Positions 45,672-58,189 of a stretch of 64,000 bases of DNA are shown here, one piece after another. Under the pieces are notes generated by a model. That model searched no databases. It had not been told where the DNA came from and saw only the letters and a program-made list of their open reading frames with translations. The position numbers and the translations under genes are program-made. The DNA is from Mya arenaria (lineage: Eukaryota > Mollusca > Bivalvia > Myida > Myidae). The first letter of the stretch is position 1; each line of letters opens with the position of its first letter. The DNA is taken from positions 35,949,473-36,013,472 of the forward strand of contig NC_069122.1 of NCBI RefSeq assembly GCF_026914265.1, written 5' to 3'.

Positions 45672-46666
45672 TCAAAAAAGAGTTCAGAGAAGGATGTTCA
45701 TGATCACGTTTTTCGCTTATATACCGTTCACTTATTCAGTGTGTGATATCAAACATATTAAAACTAATGTTCTTTCATTTTTGTCAAAATGCAACTAACG
45801 ATTAAAACATATACAGTTGCATACACATGCATGTAGCTTTAATCTAACAAACATTATATATTATATTTTATTATATTAGTATTATATTATAAATAGTACG
45901 AGAAATAAACACAGTTCAACACACTTACAATGGTCATTTTACCTTTATATACAATATGAAATATTGAAATATTTAAGAAAGACAAAACTAAGTCAGGAAC
46001 TACAGATTATAAAAATTATTTGTTTTTTTTTAATTATTTTACCTAAAGTGTATAAGGTCTAAATGATTATAAAGGTTTGTGAAAAGTAATCATCTATCAT
46101 ATTCAAACCCTCACAAATGGTATTTTAACATAGTTTTATTCAAACATGACATATTATACTAATTTCATAAAACAACAAAGTCAGAAGAACACTCGTGATA
46201 CATGATCATTCGATGTTTATTTAGCTTTGAAAAAAATACTCGGGTCAGTATTCATAAAAACGTTTAAGGCATTTTCTAACTTATGTCATTTTTTTCAGAT
46301 TTTGTCAAAAATACGTTTATACATTTTTAACATAAACAGTGAGTAGTTTAAATAAAGTAAATGAATAAATAATTTATAAGAAAATATGCAAAGACATATT
46401 ATATGAAAAATGAGAAACTTAACTTAGAAAATGACATAAGTTATAAAAAAAAAACCTTAAGAGATTGTGTGAATACTGGCTCTGTATTACTGGAAGCTGC
46501 AATAGCTGGTGTAGTTTGAACCGTTGTTTAGTCACATCATTTAAAGAATATGGCGACATGTCGATGCCTAGAACTACACAATGCTGGAGCAAGTTCGCGT
46601 GGACAATGTCCCCCCAAAATCCAAGAATGAAAACATGTGAGTTAATTGATTGAATAGTCAGTCAGT
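45672..46666. other. 3' flank of collagen-like copy 2
   Basis: No gene. Homologous to 24609-25437 but containing an extra segment near 46130-46255. Polyadenylation-like AATAAA at 45904-45909. Confidence 0.45.
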
Positions 46667-48205
46667 TTAAATACTCTTGTATGTGTTACCGCCGTCGGTG
46701 TTGATCACATTGGATTTCTTGCCCTAAAAACCAGAAGAAAAAAGGTATCGATACTAACTAATAAAGATTTTATAAAGAAACTCGACCACTATCTAAACTT
46801 ATTGCACTATTCGGGGCTTAAAGTTAGGCAGATTCATTTAGATATTGACCGAGGTTCTTTTGATGTTATCTGTGTTCGGTGTGTGAATCTCTTCAAATGT
46901 ATGCTATGCATTAAACAATTTGCCTCTGAACAGGGTAATCGTAAAATTTGGTATTGGATATGTCCCTATAGTTTCCATTGATATAAATCACACCGATGTT
47001 TGTTTCAAAAATTAAAACCAGTACCATTATATGAAGCCGAAATTGTACCGAATATCTTTTGCCTATGACAACCACTTCACACAGTTTATTCGTTTAGAGT
47101 TTTTTTCTTCTGACGACAATCGAGACGTGTGAGCTTTCATTCCTTGAAAGGCCGCAATTTAGCCTAGTTATCTTGATTGATTGTTGACAAAAGTTTGTTA
47201 CAGAGTTAATTCTGGTCAATACATAAGTCATAAAGTCAAAACAGTAACTGTGTTCTTTTAGATGCCACAGGTAATGACAATCGTGGTCAGAATGTTTGTC
47301 TCGACATTAAGTCGGACAAGTTCAAGAATGTGTCATTTTTGTCAACAGTGTTTTACTATGATAACTCTTATAAGACCCTTTTAACGCTATAAATTCTACA
47401 TAACTATTGGTCTAGAAGTATCTCATAAAGTCACAATATAAAATACGAGAGTCCAAACTTAATCAAGTGGCCTGAATGTTTATCCTCTAGACAAATTGGT
47501 GCTAGGTAAGTTTAACCCAGAAACAGGGTCATTGTGCCGGGTCAAACCATATACACTTAACGAATATTAGACATGATTCGTATGTTGGCAAAAAATAAAT
47601 TAAAGTAGGTCAAAATATCTGTTGAAATGGTATCTGAAACGTGTTTGTTATTTAATAGACTCAGATTAAACCGAACTTGGATAACACAGAATACTTATAC
47701 AGCACCATGCGAACTCCAGATGCCAATTTGTGTTTTAATCTAAACGAAAGTAAGACAAAAGCAAACCCATAGGCAAAAACATATCTTCAAAACATTTTGA
47801 ATTGACATATTGTTTCAATATGATACAGGGTAAGCAGATTAACGTTTTAGCCGATCATAAAACAAAAGTGTTTGCATCACAAACGTATGTAAATGCATTT
47901 AGAAAGGTCTAACTTGAACCACGTTGTTTGACTTTAAGAATTGTAACCTGACGTTCAAGCTATCGTAGCCTTCATCATGGTGGTCATCTTCATACATATT
48001 GCAAGCAAAGTTATGGCTTTTTACTCATTGACATTTTATTTTAAGATAAAAAATATATATGACTCCCTAATACAGTGAGTTACACAACATACCACAAACA
48101 TACAACCCTGAAGGCATCTGGAATGGAGCATTAGATCTGGTGGTTAGGACACAGACGCATACCTGATTCCTTATTGTTTTTCAAATATCTATTCGTCGTC
48201 CTCTC
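46667..48205 (-). pseudogene. small cysteine-containing gene, last two exons (unit 3, probably broken)
   Basis: Paralogue of 25438-27042 on the minus strand. The last exon 46667-46723 follows TTTTTAG and reads GKKSNVINTDGGNTYKSI then stop. The preceding exon, about 48108-48205, has a TAA where unit 2 has the Trp codon of HQFWC, and its donor region has changed from GGGTACGT to GGGTTGTA. The gene is of unknown family; this copy probably cannot make the same product. Confidence 0.35.
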
Positions 48206-50045
48206 CTGAAGTATATACGTAAAGACTGTTTTGAGTTAAAACTTCGGCTACGACGTATTGTTAATGAGGCAACTCGATCTTCAAATATGGCTTGCTGGAC
48301 TTCTTAGAAGAAGAATGTGTGGTTTGAAGAACTCCAATGAATAAGATATCCCTCTTCTAATATATTAAGTTTCTGTTCCAGATAAAGTCACACGGCTGTT
48401 GTAGACTAAGGCGCTATTGAGACCATAACATTACCTTAATTTGACTCATTAATTGGCTTTTTTTCTTCTACTTTACTTCAAAGCGGATCTGATGGCTCAG
48501 ACAACTCTAAACATACCGTAATATGTATACATTATTCAGTCTTATATCAATGTTAAATACGCGTTTAAATGTCATACATATGTAAATTATTTTCATCAAA
48601 ATATACACATGTGTATTACAATTTTTAACAATTAAAGTAATAGACAATAGTTTTAGATATTTCCAAAAGCAACAAATATAGGATCTTCATCACAATTTTG
48701 AACAGAAAAGACTCCAAAAGGTCACCCAGTATACAGTATGCATGCTGCAAACCTAAAACACCAGACATATTAAATTATCCGTTTAACCGTGGATTACTAG
48801 TAGTACAGTCCCTAGATATATTCGTGTGCAATTTTTGTCCAGAGCGTTTCTTTGTATATCTGTGTTGGGGGTTGTCTGAAGTTCATTTTCAGCGAGGGTG
48901 GACAGCTGGCATCTTCAAGGTTACCATGGTGACCAAGACAACAGCCAAGATGGCCACCGTTTTCTTAGCCCATGACTTGTCTTACAATATTTACTTTAAC
49001 TATCTAACACAAATATTTATTGACTTTAATGTTTGAAGTAAGTTATGTACATATGCTAAGCTGTCGAGCATACTGACTATCTACGGTTTAAATATCGATC
49101 AAATATATCAAACTTCATATCACACTGTTACGTGATAATCAGGGGAAATGAATTCGTTTTATGTTCAGCTGCTAGAGGGGTCTACCAAGTCTAAAATAGT
49201 ATTTTGAAATCATTTATATCCACATATTATATACATGTCGTTAAAACAGCCTTGTTACAATTCAATATGGTCATTGTAATTCGAATTTGAATTAGTATAT
49301 TCTGGCAGTTCAAGAGAACAACTTTCGAAAGTAAAATATTAAACTAACCACGAAATGTCAATCAAGTGTCCATGTATACAAAATATTTTTCCAGTGACGT
49401 TAGCAGATTACCAAATATCTGTCCTGGGCTAATATTTAAGACCGTTTCATTTTACGCCTTTTGCACCATCTATCAACGAAAGTATATTTGGTCGCTATGA
49501 ATCATATATGCACTGAAATAGATATTCAGATTGGAAATGTTTGACAATGACTTATTCTGCTGCTTAACATGGCAGACACAGGGACTATTTTGTTCGACTT
49601 CATCTTTGTCAACGTCTTTAGATACATTACGGTATTTTAATTTCGTATGTCTACGTCATTAGCTGCATCGCGCTTCGCTTCCGACAGAATAGACGTTTTA
49701 TTGACCTATTTTGCATGGTATTTAATTTTAACGTGGTATGTACATTTAGTATGGTCCGAAGATTACCCATATTTGAAAAGCGGAATTCTAGTTTGAGTTA
49801 GCATATAAACTCGTGTCTGACACTTGCTGTTGTGCCTTTGTCGTAAGCTTTTAGGTCATACGCTCGTTAAAATTTGAATTCAAATGTCCTAACCAAACTA
49901 AAGTTGAATCAATCATGCAACAATGTTTAGAAATAAAACAAATCAATCACGGAATGTCTGATGTGTCTGTTGCATTTATCTTCATAACAAGGTTATTCAG
50001 TTCTGAGATTTATATCCATTTTGAAAGAAAAATGTTTATGTTTAA
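48206..50045. other. conserved inter-gene spacer, unit 3
   Basis: Shares blocks with 27043-28000 and 7180-8450 and belongs to the duplicated module. A 112-codon plus-strand frame at 48698-49036 has no recognised domain and is not conserved in the other units, so I do not call it a gene. Confidence 0.45.
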
Positions 50046-51750
50046 TTCCCGAAACCCACCTCACACTGCGCTTGATGTTATGCCGGAAATACACCGCAAA
50101 TTACGCCTGATGTAACCTTTTCCGACGGCACGAGCCAATAAACACGAGAAGGACATGTTGATCGACTTTCCGCAGCCACGTGATAATGTTGTACCATTAC
50201 TCTTTAAAGATAAGGAAACACGGGAAGCCCCTAAACAAAATGGTAGAAAACTCACAACTGGTAAGTCTAAAACCCAACCGAAGAGTAAGGATGGTTCCCA
50301 TACTCCTGGATCAACGACCCGGGGTAAGCCGGGTCCACGTCGGACACAGTCAGTTTCAGCGCGCCATGAAAACCTTCAACATACTCCGGATTAAAACATT
50401 AACTCTGCCCCTGGTGGTGAATCTGTGGCTTGACCATGGCTAGGAATGGCTGGAGAATGTTAACCTTAAAATAGCCGTCCTTAATGTACAGTGTTTAGTG
50501 TCTAAATATTGCGACAAACTGCATTGTCCTGAAATCATTTCCATGTTTGATAACAATGGCATAGTTATGCTTACTGAGACATGGTCTAATGAATCTATTG
50601 ATTTAAATGTACAAAACTTTCAGCATTTTTGTTTACAGATGGAAAAAAGTAAAAACTCTGAACGTGATCCGGTGGAATAATTATTTATGTAAAAGATATA
50701 TGTGTGAATGATAAAAGTTTGTTTTCCAAAGTGAAGATGATACGGCTGGACGGCAGTATTTTTTTCTTTCTAGATTATTTTTTTTATTTATCGGTTTATT
50801 TTATGTTGTACCAGAGAGTAGCGGTAGATTTAACTTACAGTTAGAAAATGTTTTTACAGATTAATAAACTTTCACTAATAATAAACTTATACTGCAAATT
50901 AATCTTACGAATAATTTAATAAATGCAATAAGCACCGATGTGTTTGTTGATGAACTAAATGCACTGACTCTTTTTATGAATAATTGTTCGACGGGTAGTG
51001 ACGTAGATTCTAGTTAATCACAATCTTTCAAGCTTATAAACAATGTTACTATTATTTATCATAATGCAACTCGAATAAAACACAGCCTGGAAATAATCCT
51101 TTGTTTGCTGAAGAACGCTGTCAAAAAAGAAGCCTATTTTTAACATCTTTAATCAAATATCTCAATTTTCCTTCAAATGAAAATAGATTGTTACTTATTA
51201 AAGCTCTGTCGGAATACAAATGTACTATACAATCCTGTAAGAAAACATACCTTGGCGACAGAATAAAAACTTTAAAGCAATATAGACATAATAACGCTCA
51301 ACTTTACTGGATAAAGTTTACAAAGATAAACGACCTTTCCTTTTCTTTTTCTGTTATAATAGGTTGCCTTACATTTCATTTAATGTATTGGTAAATTTGT
51401 TCTTTTAATTGTATGTATTGAAGATCGATATTTTTGTGTTTGAAACATGTAAATGTATAATATGTGAAAAGTTTATTTTTCTCAGATTTCTATGTTGCGC
51501 TATGTTGGCATTTTATGTAGTAATTTAGGTATATGAAACACCTTCTCCGTATTTGATGTCGACTTGCACCTTTAAGTATAGCGTTTTCTCTAATCATGTC
51601 CTTCGTTAGCTGTAAAATCTTTCGTAAAATTTAAACAATACTTACGTGCTCCAGGAGTTATGTCATTTTTAAATGTTAAATCGTGTGTTTTTTTACTCAC
51701 GGGTCATGTGGCTTATTAAACATGTATTCAAATTAAACTATCTATCTATA
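50046..51750 (+). mobile_element. internally deleted non-LTR retrotransposon (LINE)
   Basis: Unit 2 passes from CATGTTTTATTTCCAATTGC (near 27988) without interruption; unit 3 holds about 1.7 kb here. Contents in order: a Lys/Pro-rich ORF1-like segment (about 50155-50394); a frame starting IAVLNVQCLVSKY with LTETW (50466-50680), typical of the N-terminus of the apurinic-type endonuclease; then a segment with AEERCQKRSLFLTSL and KYLGDRIK-like residues (51101-51394) resembling the linker between endonuclease and reverse transcriptase. The reverse transcriptase itself is absent. It ends in a CTATCTATCTATA tail. It therefore looks like a deletion derivative that cannot move itself. Confidence 0.7.
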
Positions 51751-51927
51751 TTTCCAATTGCACTGAACATCATGTCGTATCTGAAAGTTGTACATCGTGT
51801 CAAATCAATGCCATAATTAAATCGAAGCATTTCAAATCGCATTTAACTGGTGGGCTGTAATTTTAAAACAATGTTGTATTCTTTAGTAATATCAGTGTAC
51901 GGTTGGATGCTGAAATTGTCGACAAAA

Positions 51928-54511
51928 ATGTACGTGAAGTTGGCGGCCTAGTGGCCTAGCGGCCTAGCGGCGAGAAGTTAGCGGTCTAGCGGCCTAGCGG
52001 CGTGAAGTTAGCGGCCTGGCGGCTTAGCGACCTAGCGGTGTGAAGTTGGCGGCCTAGCGGCCTAGCGGCCTGGCGACCTAATTATTTTTTTCAATTTCCA
52101 AGCAATTGTTAATGCGTTTTTTTAAAACAATGATAAATCAAAGTTTTTTATTATATAGATACATAGCGGCCTTAGATTGTTATCTATTCGGAAAAAAAAA
52201 TTATTTACCTTTTATTCTAAAACAATTTTAAATTAACTGTTTTATGCACAAATTATCACTCTGAAGCGTTTTTCAACTTTTTTTCAAAAAAGTCGATCAA
52301 GCACTTCAGCGACCTTGCGGCCTGACGGCGTGAAATTAGCGGCCTGGCAGCCTAGCGGCCTAAATTGAATCCTATTTCAAAGCATGTATACATGCATTTT
52401 CTTCGAAAACAATGACATATTAACTGTTTTATTCACACATTAACAAATTGAAGCGATAATTTTTTTTTTTCAAAAACGTCGATAAAGCAGTCAGCTAATT
52501 CAAAGCATTAAACATGCCTGTTCTTCTAAAACAGTGATGTATGTAATGACATATTAACTGTTTGAATGCACAAATTAACACTTTGAAGCTATTAGCGATT
52601 ATCAACATATTTTTTTTTCAAAAAAGTCGATTAAGCAGTCAGCTATTTCAAAGCATTAAACATGCCTGATCTTCTAAAACAATGATATATTTACTGTTTT
52701 TATGCACAAATTATCACTCTGAAGCGTTTTTGTTTTGTTTGTTGTTTTCAAAAAGTCGATCGAACACTTCAGCGGCCTAGCTGCCTAGCGGCGGAAAGTT
52801 AGCGGCCTCGCGGCCTACCGGCCTAGCGGCCTAAAATGGTTTCCTATTTCAAAGCATGTATACATGCATTTTCTTCTAAAACAATGACATATTAACTGTT
52901 TGAATGCACAAATGAACACTTTGAAGCTATTAGCGATAATCAACATTTTTTTCAAAAGCATCGATTAAGTAGTCAGCTATTTCAAAGCATTAAACATGCC
53001 TGATCTTCTTAAACAATGATATATTTACAGTTTATTGCAGAAATTATCACTCTGAAGCTTTTTTTTATTTTATTTTCAAAAAAGTCGATCGAGCACTTCA
53101 GCGGCCTAGCGGCGTGAAGTTAGCGGCCTGGCTGCCTAGCGGCATAGCGGCCTAAAATTGTGTCCTATTTCAAAGCTTGTATACATGCATTTTCTTCTAA
53201 AACAATGATATATTAACTGTTTTAAGCACACACTATCACTCTGAGGCGATTATCAACCTTTTTTCAAAAAGTCGAACAAGCAGTCAGCTTTTCAAAGCAT
53301 GTGCACATGCCTCTCCTTCTCAAAAATATGTTGATAATCGCCTCAGAGTGATAGTCTGTGCATGAAAACAGTTAATATATCATTGTTTTAGAAGAAAATG
53401 CATGTATACATGCTTTGAAATAGGATAGCATTTTAGGCCGCCAGGCCGCTAACTTCACGCTGCTAGGCAGCTAGGCCGCTGAAGTGCTTGATCGACTTTT
53501 TTGAAAAAGTTAAAAAACAATTATTCAGAGTGATAATTTGTGCATAAAAACAGTAAATATAACATTATTTTAGAAGATCAGGCATGTTTAATGCTTTGAA
53601 ATAGCTGACTGCTTAATCGACGCTTTTGAAAAAAAACTGTTGATAATCGCTCATAGTTTCAAAGTGTTAATTTGTGCATAAAAACAGTTAATATGTCATT
53701 GTTTTAGAAAAAATGCATGTATACATGGTTTGAAATAGGATACCTATTTAGCCGCTAGGCCGCCAGGCCGCTAACTACACGCCGCTAGGCCGCTGAAGTG
53801 TTCGATCGACTTTTTTGAAAAATAATTGAAAACGCTTCAGAGTGATAATTTGTGCATAAAAACAGTAAATAAATCATTGTTTTAGAAGATCAGGCATGTT
53901 TAATGCTTTGAAATAACTGACTGCTATATCGATTTTTTTGAAAAAAATATGTTGATTATCGTTAATAGCTCCAAAGTGTTCATTTGTGCATTCAAACAGT
54001 TAATATTTCATTGTTAAGAAGAAAATGCATGTATACATATTTTGAAATAGGATTCAATTTAGGCCGCTAGGCCGCCAGGCCGCTTATTTTACGCCGCTAG
54101 GCCGCTAGGTCGCTGAAGTGCTTGATCGACATTTTGAAAAAAAGTTGAAAAACGCTTCAGAGTGATAATTTGTGCATAAAACAGTTCATTTAAGTTCATT
54201 TACAATTGTTTTAGTATAAAAGGTAAAGCAAAATATTCTGAAAAGATAACAATTTAAGGCCGTTATGTAACTATATGAATATAAAACTTTGATGTATCAG
54301 TGTTTTTAAAAAAACGCATTAACAATTGCTTGGAAATAGAAAAAAATAATTAGGCCGCCAGGCCGCTAGGCCGCCAACTTCACGCCGCTAGGCCGCTAGG
54401 CCGCTAAGCCGCCAGGCCGCTAGGCCGCCAGGCCGCTAACTTCACGCCGCTAGGCCGCTAGGCCGCTAGGCCGCTAACTTCACGCCGCTAGGCCTCTAAC
54501 TTGACGTACAT
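51928..54511. mobile_element. 2.6-kb foldback element with modular arms
   Basis: A giant inverted repeat: ATGTACGTGAAGTT at 51928 is mirrored by AACTTGACGTACAT at 54511. The left arm is about 1.33 kb, the right about 1.18 kb, around a spacer of about 73 bp (53257-53329). Each arm has four GC-rich clusters of GGCCTAGCGGC-type 9-10-bp repeats (left about 51945-52078, 52308-52357, 52772-52830, 53100-53152; right about 53432-53481, 53748-53795, 54060-54112, 54352-54491). AT-rich modules of about 200-400 bp alternate with them, with TTTCAAAGCATGTATACATG and AAAACAATGACATATTAACT. ACAAA flanks both ends, and unit 2 is empty here (GTCGACAATTAAAACTTG near 28158). No open frame of note. The build resembles foldback transposons such as Drosophila FB; the family is unknown to me. 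Confidence 0.85.
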
Positions 54512-54715
54512 ACAAATAAAACTTATATTCCTTTTTTTAACGAAATAATATATTATCAGAATGCCATAAGCAAACTATACTCCTGAATATTCCTTACAGA
54601 AAACAAACTTCGTAGGTGAAATGGAATCTCTCAAAAGTCTGATTATCATCTATCATTTAATGGTACTTAAGAGAAAACGTATGTGATTCTAAAATTGAAC
54701 AAAATAATGTACATG

Positions 54716-55315
54716 AGCGGATCCAGGATATGACGTTAAGGGTGTAGCTTAAAGCTGCACTCTCACAGATTTAACGCTTTGACAACTTTTTATTTTTTGT
54801 CTTGGAACGATCAATCTTTTGGGAAAAACACATGGAAACCAGTTAAATAAGACTTCTGGCAAAAATTAGATCGCAGAATTTTAAAGTTAAAAAAATGATG
54901 TTTTATGCATTTTTCTTAAACCATTTGTACGGTTTAAGCCTTAAAATATTAATTTTCTAATGAAAATGTGAAAATGTACGATCTGATCTTTTGTCAGCAA
55001 TTTTTAATTATGGGTTTGCAGATATTTACGCAAAAATTTGCTCTTTCCATAACAAAAAATAAAAAAAGTTGTAAAAAAGGTATATCTGTGAGAGTGCAGC
55101 TTTAAGGGTGTAACCCTTTTTATTTGAGCCCCTCCTTCAGAATCGAACTGATTTGGTTAAAAGTGTTGGCAGTGGGGTTTTTGTGTAACCTCCAAGAACA
55201 TTATAACAATTTCTGTTCCGAATTGGTGCATTTTGGTGTATTGTATTACTTTTTTCCTCCTTTATGAAAGAAAAGTTAATTTGGACGAGTTGGTGGGGTG
55301 CGCCGGGTGCAGTGA
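54716..55315. repeat. GGATCC-type dispersed repeat, unit 3 copy, split by a MITE
   Basis: Homologue of 8771-9045 and 28356-28625, interrupted after GTAGC at 54748 by the element at 54753-55101. Confidence 0.65.
54753..55101. mobile_element. TTAA-flanked MITE (AGCTGCACTCTCACAG type), copy B
   Basis: Ends AGCTGCACTCTCACAGAT and its inverted partner ATCTGTGAGAGTGCAGCT are perfect. TTAA lies on each side (54749-54752 and 55102-55105). Unit 2 has the empty site TAGCTTAAGGGTATAAC with a single TTAA. It is 349 bp long and non-coding. TTAA duplication points to a piggyBac-like transposase acting in trans. Confidence 0.88.
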
Positions 55316-55490
55316 TGTAAACAAACTAATAAAAGATAAAAAGATAAACACATGATAATTCATTGGTTAGCCTTCATAAATAGATAACAGAAAGTCGCTT
55401 GGCTAGTATCAGCTATAAGATTAGAGGCCATAATGATAATATTTCAGCAGCTTCTTCTTCCATTTTATACGTTAAAACGTTCCGCGCCAG

Positions 55491-55581
55491 TATTTAAAGC
55501 ATAAAGTGCAAGTCTGGACGCATACCTTTATACTCAGACTTTTTGTCAAGAAATCTTCAACAGGTACTTTCAACGAATTCG
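55491..55581 (+). promoter_or_regulatory. predicted core promoter and non-coding first exon of HSPA12 copy 3
   Basis: TATTTAAAG at 55491-55499 and the conserved leader ending at a GTATGT donor (intron from 55582), as upstream of copies 1 and 2. Confidence 0.45.
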
Positions 55582-57935
55582 GTATGTATTTAAAAACTAC
55601 TTCCTATTTTGATAGGTGGAACTAGAAAGTGATGGAGTTTAGATAAAGGATCGCTTAAGGTAAATTGAGCAGTTAACAGAAAAAAAACAATTAAAATTAC
55701 AATGTTTGAAAATTGGTCATCAATAATATAGTACGTGCTTGTGAAAGAAAATGTGCCGTATTGCCTATAAAGTATAGTGTATACCGAAAGAGGAAGAATA
55801 AAACAAATGAAATCATCAAACAGTAAAGGGCTGAACGACTTAACAAAAAATAAAAAGTGATTCGAATCAGGAATATCATCAAACATTTTTTTCCATTTAC
55901 ATGTTCGCATTATATTTGATTCCAGTCAACGACAATAACGACAAAGGGATCCCGACATGTTTCGTGTAAGTTAACTTTCGATTGTATCGAAGAAACTTGA
56001 TATTAAAACAAAAAATGACATCAATAGTAGAATTAAATGTTGTCAGTCTCTGGCTGAAGAGGATGTGGGTCAAATCACATTATCAGTCCGTTTTCATAAC
56101 CTCATGATGGACACACGTGCCGGTGTCTACCCAGGAATGGACTCAAACGTGCTTTTATAAGCTGTCGTTACAATCGTGCGAAAAGAAATTAGTAATAAAT
56201 AACACTTTTTACACGAAATATGACATTGATGTTTGAGGATTGTGCTGCCCCTTTATTGCTCTTTGTGTGCTCTATTTCAAAGATCCTGTTGCTAAAACTT
56301 TGTAATACTCATGTGTAAAGTATGCGCTAGAATGCAACACTTCAGACAAACATTCTCTGTGCCGTAAAACCCGACATTGGAAACCTATATTATGCAATGC
56401 CAATGTGGAAAGGGTCCAAAGGTACGCCGCGGTCTCCATCCTTTTTTCTCTAGCATCAAATTCTTGATCCGCCTCAGCTTATTGTCAAATGGACTCGATA
56501 TTATTTATTTGGTAGGCCATTTACTCACAAGAATGGAGATTGCTTTGTACGATTCGATGCAGATTTCTCAAATATCTCTATTTGAAACAGTCGAAACCAA
56601 TGCTGGTTGCTGCCATAGATTTCGGTACGATGTACTCAAGTTGGGCGTACTCTTTGCTTCATGAGTTCAAAAATGATCCAACACAGATATCAGCAAAACA
56701 GTGGCAGGGACAAGAATCGACGAAGGGTTTGTAATGTCTAATTATATAACAATTTAATTGCGTGCGTTTAAACAATGTATTCACTGCTAGACGGCATGCA
56801 TGCAGTCAATTACACACAGGTTGTTTTAGTTATGTGTATCCTGTCAGAGATAATTTGACATAGCACCGAAAGGCTTCACTTATTTGAAAATGAGATGAAA
56901 TTATGACGAATTTAAATAACTTCCTTACGGAAAGCGGACAGAATTCAACTTCAGCGGTTTTTTTTTGTTAAAATATTAAACGAACATATATGTTCTTTTG
57001 GTAAGGACCAACAACGGTTTTGATAAAACCCGATGGGAAAACCCTAGAGGCATTTGGCTTTGAGGCGGAGACAAGATATACAGAACTGATAGACGAAGAC
57101 GAGCATGAATCGTACTACTTCTTCAAAAGATTTAAAATGAAGTTATGGAACCAGGCAAGTACATGTCAGAGTAGGAGGGAAAATTTAATTTATGGAATAT
57201 ATCCGCCTTTAAATCGTGTTGTTTTTATTTTCTAACACAATTTACTGCGCTGATTGCATTAATCTATTCATAACTTTACCCAGTGTGCTGTTCCAATATT
57301 TATACATACAGTTTATTCATGACTTACTTTATAGAAATCTCCATATATATTAACTTGATCATGTCGATCAACAATCCTTTTTGGCAACAACAATTTGGCA
57401 ATCCTTTGGGTAATTCGATATCAGGCATTTTACGATTTACCATTCAATGATGTATCATTTCGTATCGTACTGAAATGAAGTTTGTGCTCTCGTTTTGAGT
57501 ACAATCAATTTAAAACTTCAAATGTTTTTGTTTGTTTTTAATTTGTAAAATATATGGATGAAACAAACACTGACATAGAATGCTAGTATTTAGCGGCGAC
57601 CTTTTGGCCACATGGCTGATTGAAATAGCTGTATCTAAAAACTTTCATAGCTTCAAAACAATCAAAAGCGTTTGAAAAATTCTGATTTAACCCTATATAT
57701 CACTTGATATCACTTGAAACTTTATATACAACTCGTTACAAACAAACTTTCAACCTGTGTTAATTTGATGTACTCATAATATCAATTTGTTTCAGAAAAT
57801 AGAACGAGATATGCTTATTGAGGACGAAAACAGTCGTTATCTTTCTGCACAAACTGTATTTGCACTATCAATTAAGTAAGCCAAATACGTGCACAGAAAA
57901 ATGTGTGCGCTACTTTATCAAATAACACTGCAACA

Positions 57936-57955
57936 TGTATATATATATATATATG
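57936..57955. repeat. (TA)n microsatellite in intron 4 of HSPA12 copy 3
   Basis: About ten TA units in intron 4, absent from copies 1 and 2. Confidence 0.8.
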
Positions 57956-58189
57956 CATTTAAACTTCACTACTCCATGGTTAATATATTGGGTCTTATCT
58001 GTAAGGTGAGCTAGATTCATTAAAATAGTATGTTTTCTCCTTTGCTACCTTGAGCATGTTTTTTAAGATTTCTTCAGAACGTTCTAGATTATTCTATGTA
58101 TTAAATGTATAGACTATATAGAATTAACTTGATTCTAATAGAGTCTTAAAGAAAGTTATTAATGATGTTCTGGCACTAATTTGAATATA

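Noticed and set aside
48698-49036. 112-codon plus-strand frame
   Set aside because: No recognisable domain and not conserved at the matching place of units 1 or 2.
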